Positions 15,967 through 25,999 of a DNA stretch of 64,000 nt are shown here, piece after piece. Each line of letters starts with the position of its first letter. Position 1 is the stretch's first letter. Both the position numbers and the translations under genes were made by a program. The notes beneath the pieces are model-generated. The model searched no databases. It was given only the letters and a program-made list of their open reading frames with translations, and was not told where the DNA came from. The stretch comes from CG2-30-36-16 sp964372115 (GTDB lineage: Bacteria > Bacteroidota > Ignavibacteria > Ignavibacteriales > Ignavibacteriaceae): NCBI GenBank assembly GCA_964372115.1, contig CAYJPN010000019.1, positions 1 to 64,000 of the forward strand, read 5' to 3'.

Positions 15967-17637
15967 ATGAAAACTTTATTAGCGTTGTTGTCCGTAGCCA
16001 TTATGCTTTTTATGGGATGTGAAAGCAAATCCTTAAAACCCAATGATCAAAAGGATATTGATTCGATGAAAGAAAAAATAGCGCAGTTTGCGCCGGTAGA
16101 AATCAAATATGATCACTCCCTTCTCAGCGAAAAACAGAAGGTTGTTGTTCAAAAACTTTACGAAGCAACAAAGATACTCGATAAGATATTTTTAAAGCAG
16201 GTGTTTGAAAATAATTTCAATATTAAAGAAAAACTTATGGCTTCAAAGGATGAATTAGATTCTTTAAAGCTTGATTACTTTAACATTATGGCTGGGCCAT
16301 TCGACAGATTGGACCATAACAAACCTTTTGCAACTGATATGCAAAAACCGCTCGGGGCAAATTTTTATCCTGCCGATATGACAAAAGAAAAATTTAGTGA
16401 ATGGATAAAAAATAACCCACAAGATGAAAAAGCTTTTACATCAGAGTTTACTGTTATCAGAAATGACAACGGAAAATTAACTGCAATACCGTACAATGAA
16501 TTTTACCGACCGGAATTAAGCGAGGCGGCAAAACTTCTGAAAGAAGCGGCAGAGTATGCCGAAAATCCATCACTTAAAAAATATCTTGAACTGCGTGCGG
16601 ATGCTTTTTTAAGCAACGATTATTACGAGAGCGATGTAGCCTGGATGGATTTAAAAGATAATACAATTGAAATTGTAATAGGCCCATACGAAGTTTATGA
16701 AGATGAAATGTTTAACTACAAAGCTTCATTCGAAAGCTTTTTAACTATAAAAGATCCGGTTGAAAGTGCAAAATTAGATAAGTTTGCATCTTATTTAACT
16801 GATATTGAAAAGAACCTACCTATCCTGGATAATTATAAAAACTTTACACGCGGTTCGGAATCGCCGATTGTTGTAGTTAACGAAATATTTTCCGGCGGTG
16901 ATACCAAGGCTGGAGTTCAAACCTTAGCGTTTAATCTACCTAATGACGAAAGAGTGCGCGCCGCAAAAGGTTCAAAAAAAGTAATGTTAAAAAACATACA
17001 CGAAGCGAAATTCGAAAAGTTGTTAATACCGATTGCACAAACGGTGATGACAGTAGACCAGTTGAAATATGTTTCTTTCGATGGCTTTTTTAATCATACA
17101 TTGATGCATGAAATGTCGCATGGTGTTGGTCCCGGCGTTATAACAATTGACGGTAGAAAAACTGAAGTAAAAAAAGAATTAAAAGAAACATACTCCACGC
17201 TCGAAGAATGCAAAGCTGATATTCTTGGAATGTACAACAACATTTTTATGATAAATAAAGGAGTTTACTCTTCAACTTTTGAAAAGGAAATTTGGTGCAG
17301 TTTTCTTGCTGGCGCTTTCCGCTCCGTCCGGTTTGGTATAAATGAAGCTCACGGAGGAGGCAATGCAATCATTTATAATTTCCTTTTAGAAAAAGGTGGT
17401 TTTGAATACAACGATAATACACAAAAAGTTAGTGTAAACTTTAACAAAATTTACCCCGCATTAAAAGAACTTGCCAACATTGTTTTGATGATTCAGGCAA
17501 AAGGCGATTATGATGGCGCAATAAAATTTATTGCAAAGTACCGTGTTAATTCGTCTTCAATAGAAACACTACGGAAAAAGTTATCCTCACTTCCCGTAGA
17601 TATAAAACCGGTTTTTCAAATAGATAATGAATATTAG
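15967..17637 (+). CDS. M49-like (dipeptidyl peptidase III family) zinc peptidase lipoprotein
   Basis: 556-residue lipoprotein from ATG 15967: signal sequence LLALLSVAIMLF followed by the lipobox M-G-C and a Ser, so it is probably outer-membrane or periplasmic. The catalytic region has HEMSHG (about 381-386) and EECKAD (about 413-418), the two zinc motifs of M49 peptidases. The first is the HExxH form instead of the classical HExxGH; a HEISH-type M49 enzyme is known from Caldithrix abyssi. The length (DPP III is ~650-700 residues) and the YxxDxAWMDL and IGPYEVYEDE stretches also fit the bacterial M49 branch. It likely releases dipeptides from peptides outside the cytoplasm. Confidence 0.8.
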   Translation: MKTLLALLSVAIMLFMGCESKSLKPNDQKDIDSMKEKIAQFAPVEIKYDHSLLSEKQKVVVQKLYEATKILDKIFLKQVFENNFNIKEKLMASKDELDSLKLDYFNIMAGPFDRLDHNKPFATDMQKPLGANFYPADMTKEKFSEWIKNNPQDEKAFTSEFTVIRNDNGKLTAIPYNEFYRPELSEAAKLLKEAAEYAENPSLKKYLELRADAFLSNDYYESDVAWMDLKDNTIEIVIGPYEVYEDEMFNYKASFESFLTIKDPVESAKLDKFASYLTDIEKNLPILDNYKNFTRGSESPIVVVNEIFSGGDTKAGVQTLAFNLPNDERVRAAKGSKKVMLKNIHEAKFEKLLIPIAQTVMTVDQLKYVSFDGFFNHTLMHEMSHGVGPGVITIDGRKTEVKKELKETYSTLEECKADILGMYNNIFMINKGVYSSTFEKEIWCSFLAGAFRSVRFGINEAHGGGNAIIYNFLLEKGGFEYNDNTQKVSVNFNKIYPALKELANIVLMIQAKGDYDGAIKFIAKYRVNSSSIETLRKKLSSLPVDIKPVFQIDNEY

Positions 17638-17773
17638 TGACTTAGCATTCAACTTCGTTCAATATTTGGAAGAAAATATACAACAAAAAACATGATGAAT
17701 AATAGAAATTTGACACTTTTTACTTTCACCTTTTTACTTTTTGCTTTCCGGCTTGTCCGGGTTAGGAGAATAA

Positions 17774-18970
17774 TTGCAAGAACCAGAAACTAAATTAGTT
17801 AGAGATTACGGAACTGATGTAAATTTTATAAAGTTTGATGACCGGGAAATTATAATTATCGGCACCGCGCATATTTCGCGGCAGTCAGCCGATACTGTTA
17901 GAGAAGTTATTGAAGCTGAAAAACCTGATACGGTTTGTATCGAACTTGATGCGCAGCGATACAAAGCTCTGTCTGAGAAAAAGCGGTGGGAATCGCTCGA
18001 TCTAAAAAATCTGATAAAAGAAAAACAGTTGAGCACCCTAATTGTTAATATACTTTTATCATCATACCAGAAAAAGCTCGGCGAAAAACTTGGCGTTATG
18101 CCCGGCACCGAGCTGCTTGAGGCAGCCAAAACAGCCAATGAAAATAATATCCCAATTTCGCTGTGCGACCGCGAAATAAGAATCACTTTACGCAGGGCGT
18201 GGAATTCAATGTCGTTCTGGCAAAAAATAAAATTGATGAGCGGCGGGTTTGCCGGTATATTTGAAAAGCAGGAACTTACCGAGGAAAAACTACAGGAAAT
18301 TAGACAAAAAGATGTTGTTAGCGAACTAATGGCTGAACTTGGTAAAACAATGCCTGTTTTAAAACGTGTTTTACTTGATGAACGGGATACATATCTTGCC
18401 CAAAAAATTTACAAATCCGACGGTAAAAAAATTGTTGCTGTGGTTGGGGCAGGCCATGTTAACGGCATTATTCAAGCAATAAACGAAAAACGCAACATAG
18501 ACCTAACAAGCATTGAAGTTGTTCCACCTTCGTCTCCCTGGGTAAAAATAATTGGTTGGGGAATTCCGGCAATCATAGTCGCCTCCATACTATTAATCGG
18601 TTATAACAAAGGACTCGGAGCGGCAAGTGATAATTCAATTTACTGGTTTCTCGCAAACGGCATTCCGAGCGCAATTGGAGCAATAATTGCATTAGCTCAT
18701 CCTATTACTATCATTGCTGTATTTTTTGCCGCACCGTTTACAAGTTTAACACCAGTTATTGGCGCCGGTTATGTAGCTGCATTTATCCAGGCTTATTACC
18801 GACCGCCGGTCGTCAAAGAAATTCAGGATGTTGCCGATGATGTAAACAAACCGTTGATGTGGTGGAAGAATAAACTGCTGCGTGTAATTTTAGTTTTTAT
18901 TCTATCAAGTTTAGGTAGTTTACTCGGTACATATTTGGGTGCTTATAAAATAATTTCAAATCTGTTTTAA
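17774..18970 (+). CDS. TraB/GumN-domain membrane protein
   Basis: 398-residue protein. The N-terminal TraB domain starts with IIIIGTAHISRQSADTVREVI, has CIELDAQRYKAL near 58, DERDTYLA near 205 and VVGAGHVNGI near 222: the GxxH and Glu motifs that resemble a metal site. The C-terminal third has four hydrophobic helices. The family occurs in archaea, bacteria and mitochondria, with suspected protease or regulatory roles. The start is TTG, supported by GGAGAA seven bases upstream. It converges on rpoD across a shared hairpin. Confidence 0.85.
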   Translation: MQEPETKLVRDYGTDVNFIKFDDREIIIIGTAHISRQSADTVREVIEAEKPDTVCIELDAQRYKALSEKKRWESLDLKNLIKEKQLSTLIVNILLSSYQKKLGEKLGVMPGTELLEAAKTANENNIPISLCDREIRITLRRAWNSMSFWQKIKLMSGGFAGIFEKQELTEEKLQEIRQKDVVSELMAELGKTMPVLKRVLLDERDTYLAQKIYKSDGKKIVAVVGAGHVNGIIQAINEKRNIDLTSIEVVPPSSPWVKIIGWGIPAIIVASILLIGYNKGLGAASDNSIYWFLANGIPSAIGAIIALAHPITIIAVFFAAPFTSLTPVIGAGYVAAFIQAYYRPPVVKEIQDVADDVNKPLMWWKNKLLRVILVFILSSLGSLLGTYLGAYKIISNLF

Positions 18971-18977
18971 AATAAAA

Positions 18978-18999
18978 AAAGCCGCTGAAAAGCGGCTTT
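18978..18999. terminator. Bidirectional terminator between TraB protein and rpoD
   Basis: Perfect stem AAAGCCGCT / AGCGGCTTT with a GAAA tetraloop. The T-run is better on the minus strand (TTTTTTTATT), so it chiefly ends the rpoD transcript; the plus-strand gene stops eight bases before it. Confidence 0.9.
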
Positions 19000-19034
19000 G
19001 ACTACTCTTTCGAGTACAAACATTATTTTATTTT

Positions 19035-19892
19035 TTAACCGAGATAAGCTTTTAACTTTTTGCTGCGTGCATTGTGCTTAAGACTTCTCAGCGCCTTTTC
19101 TTTTATTTGTCTAACTCGCTCGCGGGTTAGATTAAATCTTTCGCCTATTTCCTCAAGCGTTGCAGATCTTTCGCAGTTAATTCCGAAATAAAGCCTTATT
19201 ACTTCGGCTTCTTTTGCGGAAAGTGTAGAAAGCACACCTTCAACCTCGTTTTTCAGCGACTCTTTCATCAAGTCAGTATCGGGTGAAGGAAGCTGTTCGT
19301 TTGGCAGCACATCAATCAAACTATTTTTATCATCATCGCCGGAAAATGGCGCATCCATTGAAACATGCCTTCCGTAAAGCTGCAATGTTTCAGCAACCTC
19401 TTCGGGCTTCATATCAACAAGATCTGCCAATTCAGAAGCGGTGGGTTTTCTTTCAAATTCCTGTTCCAGTTCTCTATAAGCTTTTCCAAGTTTGTTTAGA
19501 GCGCCTACTCTGTTTAATGGAAGACGTACCATCCTTGATTGCTCGGCAACTGCCTGCATAATAGACTGGCGGATCCACCAAACCGCATAGGAGATAAATT
19601 TGAAACCTCTTGTTTCATCAAACCTTTCGGCTGCTTTTATCAAACCAAGGTTGCCTTCATTAATAAGATCACCGAGTGAAAGACCCTGGTTTTGAAATTG
19701 CTTAGCCACACTAACAACGAATCTTAAGTTTGCTTTAGTCAAAGCTTCCAGAGCCAGCCTATCGCCTTTTTTAATTCTTCGTGCAAGTTCAATCTCCTGG
19801 TTAGGAGTAAGTAAATCAACTTTTCCTATTTCCTGAAGATATTGGTCAAGAGATTTACTCTCACGGTTAGTGAATTGCTTGGTTATTTTCAA
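19035..19892 (-). CDS. rpoD: Primary sigma factor RpoD, short Bacteroidota type
   Basis: 285-residue sigma-70. Region 1.2 is DQYLQEIGKVDLLT, regions 2.1-2.4 run through LRFVVSVAKQFQNQGLSLGDLINEGNLGLIKAAERFD and FISYAVWWIRQSIMQA, followed by 3.0-3.2 and region 4 with the helix-turn-helix ATLEEIGERFNLTRERVRQIKEKALRSL. Region 1.1 and the long non-conserved insert are absent, as is usual for Bacteroidota/Ignavibacteria housekeeping sigma factors, whose promoters read TTG...TAnnTTTG. The start is TTG with GGAGA about eight bases upstream. As a conserved single-copy gene it anchors the taxonomic reading. Confidence 0.93.
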   Translation of the reverse strand: MKITKQFTNRESKSLDQYLQEIGKVDLLTPNQEIELARRIKKGDRLALEALTKANLRFVVSVAKQFQNQGLSLGDLINEGNLGLIKAAERFDETRGFKFISYAVWWIRQSIMQAVAEQSRMVRLPLNRVGALNKLGKAYRELEQEFERKPTASELADLVDMKPEEVAETLQLYGRHVSMDAPFSGDDDKNSLIDVLPNEQLPSPDTDLMKESLKNEVEGVLSTLSAKEAEVIRLYFGINCERSATLEEIGERFNLTRERVRQIKEKALRSLKHNARSKKLKAYLG

Positions 19893-20145
19893 ATTGACTA
19901 TTCTCCTTCAAGTATTTATTTTGTGTAACCAATTTGCAGTAGTTTTTGTTCCCCAATTAAAATTATACCGCATGGGTAAATTTTGGAAATATGCATAATT
20001 CCTAAAAAACAATCTACAAATATAATACAATCTTCGAAACATTTAATGCTTTTTTTAATTAAAAGGTTCAAAAATTTTCACCCTTTAATCTAAATACTCA
20101 AATTATTCCCTTTTCATCATCTTTTTATATCAATTTTTGTAGGGT

Positions 20146-22326
20146 TCAGAAATAATAAAGGTATTTAATCTTTACTACGCCTGCCCTGTCCACAACATGC
20201 ATGCGGTTCGGCATCGGAAGGTTTGCCGAATTATATTGCTCGCTTCTATCCTGATAATCATTCAACGCAATATAAATCCAGCTTTTTGGTAAAAAATTAT
20301 ATGATAATAAAAATCCAACTATTACTCGTTCAAGATGCTGACTCGATTGCAAAAAGACATTGTCGGCATACATTCGAACATTAAAATCGTTGAACGGAGT
20401 GAGGGAAAAATAAGGTCTCGCGTTGTATGTCACGTCCTCAATACCTCCGTCAGGTTTACCCTCTATGTACATGTTATATGATGTGCCAACCTCAAAAATA
20501 TTTGATGGTTTCCAACTAAAATATGAGCCGAGCCATGAATAAAAAGCTAAATAATCTCTTGAGAAGTTGTAGGTTTTAGCATAACCTCCGTAGAGATTTC
20601 CGCTCCACTTGGGCGAAATATTATACCATGAACTTAAATTTACCTCATACGAATTAAATTTTTTGTCGGAGTCTTTTGAACGACCGGAACTGATATTGAT
20701 CTCATAACCCCAATTATCTCGTAACTGCATATTAAAACCAATCACCGCTGCCTGGTCTGTGTAGTTATCAACTTTTTCGTAATTAAAAGAGCCGCCAAAA
20801 TAAAACAACACACTTCGGATGTAACCATCATCAAAATACCAAACGGGCCCCGTAAGCGCGGTTACATTTGCTGTGCCCTGCCAGGGAACATACCCAACTT
20901 GCGAAATATCAAAATTTTCGCCCACAAATCTGCCGCGTGCAAGATTTAACCATTTTTCACCGAACATCGTAAAACCCGCAGAGCCTGCATAATCCCCTTC
21001 GGAATTTTTAATTGACCGTGCAAATTGATAAGATAACTGCCAATCCGACTGACGAAGTGCACCGTCGATATCTATCACACCGTATGTATTATCTTTTGTT
21101 TGCTTGCCTACAAACAGAACACCGATGGAAGAATTTTCAAATATTTTCTTTTTTATTCTGCCGGAACCAAAAACGGCTTTTTGTTCAATATGTTTTACAC
21201 CGTCGTCTTCATACTCCTTTTCTCCGGCAAATGCTAAAAATCCACCGTATTCCCAATCCCCAATTCGTCCAACTGCTTTTGTCCCGGCGATTAGTGGTAC
21301 TTCCAGGCCATCGGGTAACTTTTTACCGATTCTTCTTGAATAAAATAATTCGAGAGGGGTATAAAAACCTGAGTTACTTTGTTTACCGGATGCATTAAAA
21401 ATTTCACTTCCCTCTGTAAAAAACGGGCGCCGCTCTCTAAAATATGATTCGTACCGAGATATATTAAAATCGTAAGGGTCGGCTTCTATTTGGGCAAAAT
21501 CGGGATTAGCAGATAATAAAAATTTAATTTTTTGTGAAGGGTTGTACATTATATCTAAACCGGCATTAGCAGTTACATCGTACTTCCCTTCTTCGTTATA
21601 AACTGCTTTGCTATATCCTACCGGGTAAACTTCCAGATTGAGTCCTTTTATAGTAGGATTGTAGTTTTGAAAAACAAGGGTTCCGAATTTTGAAATTCTC
21701 TGCCCCTCATTTTGCTCATACGCGCACCAATATAAATCTTCATTTTCAGCGGGAATCCAACGGTCAAAATCCAATCCCCACTCCGTTATGTTTTCATCAT
21801 ACTGAATAGATTTGTAAGGGATTTTCATTTCAACAACATAACCCCACTCATACACTTTAGCGGCAGAGAACCAGATACCATCCCAGCTATAGTCGCGGTT
21901 GCGCGCATCGTCTAATAAACGGCAATCGGCACGGGCGCCGGAAGCGGAAACAGCAAATTTATACGCGGTTTGTTTGTCACCGAATGTGTCGAGCATTAGT
22001 GAAACAACATCACCGGAAAAACTGTCATGCATCCCCTTATTTTGTTGTACGTTTTTTATATCATCGTAACAAACTATAAGGCAGTATAGGGCATCGGAGG
22101 TTGTTAATAATTTTGCCACAGTCCGTCTCGAAGGGGCTTCACCGAAATATGGTTGAAGTTGAAAAAATTGCTCCGCTGAATCGGCTATACTCCAGGGAAA
22201 ATCAATTACACCATCTAATTTGATTTCAGTGTCTGCCTTATTTAGAGTAATAGATTTATCTTTTTCGGCGCTTTGTAAAAAAATTGTGGCGAAAAATATG
22301 AAAGAAAAGAGTACAACTAATTTCAT
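20146..22326 (-). CDS. DUF5916 outer-membrane protein with N-terminal CBM9-like domain
   Basis: 726-residue exported protein from ATG 22326 (an in-frame TTG lies four codons upstream). Signal peptide MKLVVLFSFIFFATIFLQS; residues ~25-215 form a carbohydrate-binding family 9-like domain (IKLDGVIDFPWSIADSAEQF, later GYVVEMKIPYKSIQY); the remainder is DUF5916, with RRPFFTEGSEIF and many alternating amphipathic strands ending in an aromatic residue, as in outer-membrane barrels. Function is unknown. It stands alone and diverges from the sensor kinase across 355 bases. Confidence 0.85.
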   Translation of the reverse strand: MKLVVLFSFIFFATIFLQSAEKDKSITLNKADTEIKLDGVIDFPWSIADSAEQFFQLQPYFGEAPSRRTVAKLLTTSDALYCLIVCYDDIKNVQQNKGMHDSFSGDVVSLMLDTFGDKQTAYKFAVSASGARADCRLLDDARNRDYSWDGIWFSAAKVYEWGYVVEMKIPYKSIQYDENITEWGLDFDRWIPAENEDLYWCAYEQNEGQRISKFGTLVFQNYNPTIKGLNLEVYPVGYSKAVYNEEGKYDVTANAGLDIMYNPSQKIKFLLSANPDFAQIEADPYDFNISRYESYFRERRPFFTEGSEIFNASGKQSNSGFYTPLELFYSRRIGKKLPDGLEVPLIAGTKAVGRIGDWEYGGFLAFAGEKEYEDDGVKHIEQKAVFGSGRIKKKIFENSSIGVLFVGKQTKDNTYGVIDIDGALRQSDWQLSYQFARSIKNSEGDYAGSAGFTMFGEKWLNLARGRFVGENFDISQVGYVPWQGTANVTALTGPVWYFDDGYIRSVLFYFGGSFNYEKVDNYTDQAAVIGFNMQLRDNWGYEINISSGRSKDSDKKFNSYEVNLSSWYNISPKWSGNLYGGYAKTYNFSRDYLAFYSWLGSYFSWKPSNIFEVGTSYNMYIEGKPDGGIEDVTYNARPYFSLTPFNDFNVRMYADNVFLQSSQHLERVIVGFLLSYNFLPKSWIYIALNDYQDRSEQYNSANLPMPNRMHVVDRAGVVKIKYLYYF

Positions 22327-22645
22327 AACTGTTTCCAAACAATAATTGATTAAAATTTAAAGTATAGACGCAAAAAAATCCCTTTAGTTACACACTAATG
22401 CTTATTTTTATATAAGCGGTATGTTCATTCAATAGGCGGTAGTACATATTGCATACTAATATGGTAAAAAATCACTTAAAATTATTTAACGTTTTTAACC
22501 AACAACAATTAATTTTTGGATCACTTAATTTGAACCGATTGCTTTTTCTCTCATCAATTGACGGCAATTGAATTTTGAGTATTTTAAAATAGATGAATTT
22601 GTTTACAGCGAGTATTTGAGCGCTCGCATTTATATTTTTTTATTC

Positions 22646-22653
22646 TAAATTTG
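22646..22653 (+). promoter_or_regulatory. Possible -7 box for the Reg_prop kinase gene
   Basis: TAAATTTG fits TAnnTTTG and ends 28 bases before ATG 22682. A TTG at 22616 is the nearest upstream partner but is too far for the usual spacing. The rest of the 355-base divergent region (22327-22681) holds a GCGAG...CTCGC hairpin near 22608-22627 and otherwise nothing I can name. Confidence 0.35.
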
Positions 22654-22681
22654 TAAATTAAATTATTGGCTAATTTATCAG

Positions 22682-25600
22682 ATGAAACTGCTTCACTTAA
22701 ATATTCCTTTATTTATCCTGGTATGCTCAATCAGCATGTTTGGGGGGGATGATAAATATTTTTTCGAACACCTAAGAGTAGAAGACGGTTTATCCCAAAC
22801 AACTATCGGCGCAATTATGCAGGACCACGAAGGGTTTATGTGGTTCGGAACCGGCAACGGATTAAATAAATACGATGGTTATAAATTTACTATTTACACA
22901 AACAATCCGGGCGATTCAACAACAATTTCAGCAGACGGTGTACTGGCACTTTATGAAGACAAAAATAACTATATCTGGATCGGGACAACCGACGGAATAC
23001 TCAACAGGTTCGACCGCCAGACAGAAACTTTTAAACGCTACAGTATTTCGAATAATGTAAACATCAACTTTGAAAAGGATATTGAATTTTACGAGTACCC
23101 GATTTCATTTTCACGCAACAACAACAATTCAATAACGTCAATTGCCGAAGACAACAGCGGCACACTCTGGATAAGCACATGGGGAAAAGGATTGTTCAGT
23201 TTAAACAAAAATACCGGCGAGAAAAAACATTATTATCATACTTCCGCCAATAAACAAAGTATAAGTTTTAACAGAATAATGAAGGTTATTACGGATTACC
23301 GGGGGAATATCTGGGTAGGAACGTTTGGCGGCGGGATAAATAAAATTGAAAAAGACGGGGATAATGTTTCATTTGTAAAATATAAACATACATCATCTCC
23401 AAAAAGTTTAAGCGATAATAAAGTAATCTCTATTTTTGAAGATCAATATCACTCGTTATGGATTGGAACATATGAGGGGGGATTAAATAAATTAACAAGC
23501 GATAAAAAATTGTTAAATCCCTCTGAAGTTGAATTTGTACACTTTATGAATAATCCGAAAAATAGTAATTCTATTTCCAACAACACTGTGATGTCCATTG
23601 TTGCAGATAAAAGCGGTTCGCTCTGGATTGGAACTTTCGGTGGCGGATTAAACAGGTTTGATGAAACGACAGGAAAATTCCATCATTTTTTTCACGATCC
23701 ACTCAATGAAAATACGCTCGGAGATAATGATGTTTTGTCGCTGTATGAAGATGCTTCCGGTATATTATGGATCGGAACACATCTTGGTGAGGGTATAAGC
23801 GTACTTCAAATAAATAAAAATAAGTTTAATATACTCGCGCATCACCCAACAAATAAAAACAGTTTAAGCGATAATGTGGTTTGGGCTTTTGAGCAGGATA
23901 AAGAAAATAATTTATGGATAGCGACATATAGAGGCGGTCTAAATAAATATAACCCGACAAAAAGATTATTTACCCATTTCAAGGCGAGTAGAAATAATTC
24001 AAATAGTCTGAGCGATAACCATATACGTTCGCTTGCATTCGACGGCTTCGGTAATTTATGGATTGGAAGTTATAGCGGCGGATTAAACTGTTTAAAACCC
24101 AACTCAGAAAATTTTTTAGTTTTCAAAAACGATCCGTCAAATAATACATCTATTGGTGCAAACCAAATACAAAGCATTTTAGTTGACGGAACTACTGTTT
24201 GGCTTGGAACTTTTGGCAGCGGTTTAAATAGGTTTTCTACAAATTCAAATGTAAACGTTGATAATATAAAATTTACCCGATTTACAAACATAGCGGCTGA
24301 TAATAGTTCCCTTTCTGATGATCGGGTTTATTCGCTGCTAAAAGATAGAAGCGGAACTTTATGGGTTGGAACTTTCGGTTCGGGTCTCAATAAAGCGATT
24401 CCTGTGGGCGACTTGAGCACAACATCTGAAATTAAATTTGTTCCATATACTTACAGTTCAACTGACCCGCAAAGTATAAGTGATAACCGTGTAATGACTA
24501 TTTTTGAAGATAGTAACGGTGCTTTATGGATTGGCACATACGGCGGCGGCTTAAATAAATTCGACAGAAAATCTGAAAAGTTTGTTCGCTTCTCGGAGAA
24601 AAACGGTTTAACAAGCGGTGTTGTTTACGGCATTCTTGAAGACAATAATAAAAATTTATGGATGAGTACCGATAACGGACTTTTTAAATTTAATCTTCAA
24701 ACCGAATTATTTACACACTACGATTTGAAAGATGGTATACAAAGTGTTGAGTTTAGCGGCGGAGCATATTTTAAAGCATCAGATGACGAAATGTTTTTTG
24801 GAGGGATTAATGGTGTTAATTATTTTTATCCGGACACTATTAAAGATAACTCGTTTATCCCCCCGATTGTTTTAACTTCTGTAAACGTTTTAAACAAACC
24901 AATTAAGGGAGAAACAAAAGAACTTGTTTTGGAATACAATCAAAACTTTATTTCGTTTGAGTTTGCAGCGTTGGATTTTACAAGCCCTCTCGATAACCAT
25001 TTTGCATACAAACTGGAAGGGCTTGAAGACAATTGGCAGTATGTTGATGGGGCAAGAAGAATGGTAGATTATACAAATCTTTCCCCGGGTAAATATATTT
25101 TTAAAGTAAAAGGTTCCAACAATGATGATGTATGGAATACTGAAGGGGCGAGTTTAAGACTAATAATTCTCCCTCCTCTCTGGAAGCGATGGTGGTTTAT
25201 CAGCTTCGGCGTGCTGCTGATTGGATTTATTATTTATTATGTTAGCACAGTTCGAATAAAAAACCAGCTTGCAATTGAAAAATTAAAATCAAAACTCGCA
25301 GCCGATCTGCATGATAATGTCGGATCGGGTTTGACTGAAATTTCAATTTTAAGTGAACTTGCCGCTCATCGTATGAAAATTTCAGTGAACACAATGCCTG
25401 ATGAATTAAAAAGTATAAGCGAAACGGCAAGGCAGCTTGTGGATAATATGAGCGATATCGTTTGGGTTGTTAATCCTAAACGTGACACTTTATACGACCT
25501 AATCGTAAGATTAAAAGATGCTTATAGTGAAATGCTCGCGGCAATGGGCATCACTTTTAAAACCTCAAACCTTGAAAAATTAAAGGATGTAAAACTGCCG

Positions 25601-25927
25601 ATGGATTTTCGTCAGCATCTTTACCTAATGTTTAAGGAAGGAATTAATAATTCAATAAAGCACAGCAAATGCAGCCGATTATTTCTTGATGTAAATCTTA
25701 GGGGAAACACTCTTGAACTTATTCTTGAAGATAACGGAATTGGGGTGGTTGAAAAAAATTCTGCTTTCGGCAATGGGTTAAAAAATATGGAAAGTAGAGC
25801 TATGATGATGGGTGGTAAATTAAAATGGTATTCTTCACCCGATAAAGGTACAACAATAATTTTTCTCGGACGATTGGATACAATGAATAAGTTAAAAAGC
25901 CTTTTTCGTAAAAATATTTTTATGTAG
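22682..25927 (+). CDS. Reg_prop/Y_Y_Y sensor histidine kinase (HisKA_3)
   Basis: 1081-residue sensor. After a signal peptide the periplasmic part carries about a dozen two-component-regulator propeller repeats, each like LSDNxVxSIxEDxxGxLWIGTxGGGLNKxD, forming two seven-bladed propellers, then a Y_Y_Y domain (residues ~740-820, FAYKLEGLEDNWQYV). One transmembrane helix (~835-858) leads to a HisKA_3 box ADLHDNVGSGLTEIS and a NarX/LytS-type HATPase (GNGLKNMESRAMMMGG). Related receptors in Bacteroidota sense polysaccharide breakdown products. It pairs with the response regulator 72 bases downstream. The ligand is unknown. Confidence 0.92.
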   Translation: MKLLHLNIPLFILVCSISMFGGDDKYFFEHLRVEDGLSQTTIGAIMQDHEGFMWFGTGNGLNKYDGYKFTIYTNNPGDSTTISADGVLALYEDKNNYIWIGTTDGILNRFDRQTETFKRYSISNNVNINFEKDIEFYEYPISFSRNNNNSITSIAEDNSGTLWISTWGKGLFSLNKNTGEKKHYYHTSANKQSISFNRIMKVITDYRGNIWVGTFGGGINKIEKDGDNVSFVKYKHTSSPKSLSDNKVISIFEDQYHSLWIGTYEGGLNKLTSDKKLLNPSEVEFVHFMNNPKNSNSISNNTVMSIVADKSGSLWIGTFGGGLNRFDETTGKFHHFFHDPLNENTLGDNDVLSLYEDASGILWIGTHLGEGISVLQINKNKFNILAHHPTNKNSLSDNVVWAFEQDKENNLWIATYRGGLNKYNPTKRLFTHFKASRNNSNSLSDNHIRSLAFDGFGNLWIGSYSGGLNCLKPNSENFLVFKNDPSNNTSIGANQIQSILVDGTTVWLGTFGSGLNRFSTNSNVNVDNIKFTRFTNIAADNSSLSDDRVYSLLKDRSGTLWVGTFGSGLNKAIPVGDLSTTSEIKFVPYTYSSTDPQSISDNRVMTIFEDSNGALWIGTYGGGLNKFDRKSEKFVRFSEKNGLTSGVVYGILEDNNKNLWMSTDNGLFKFNLQTELFTHYDLKDGIQSVEFSGGAYFKASDDEMFFGGINGVNYFYPDTIKDNSFIPPIVLTSVNVLNKPIKGETKELVLEYNQNFISFEFAALDFTSPLDNHFAYKLEGLEDNWQYVDGARRMVDYTNLSPGKYIFKVKGSNNDDVWNTEGASLRLIILPPLWKRWWFISFGVLLIGFIIYYVSTVRIKNQLAIEKLKSKLAADLHDNVGSGLTEISILSELAAHRMKISVNTMPDELKSISETARQLVDNMSDIVWVVNPKRDTLYDLIVRLKDAYSEMLAAMGITFKTSNLEKLKDVKLPMDFRQHLYLMFKEGINNSIKHSKCSRLFLDVNLRGNTLELILEDNGIGVVEKNSAFGNGLKNMESRAMMMGGKLKWYSSPDKGTTIIFLGRLDTMNKLKSLFRKNIFM

Positions 25928-25999
25928 GGTAAATTTAAAGTACTTTAGTCTGAACTGCTTAAATTTTATAATAGTATTAACAAATAGTGTAGATAATAA

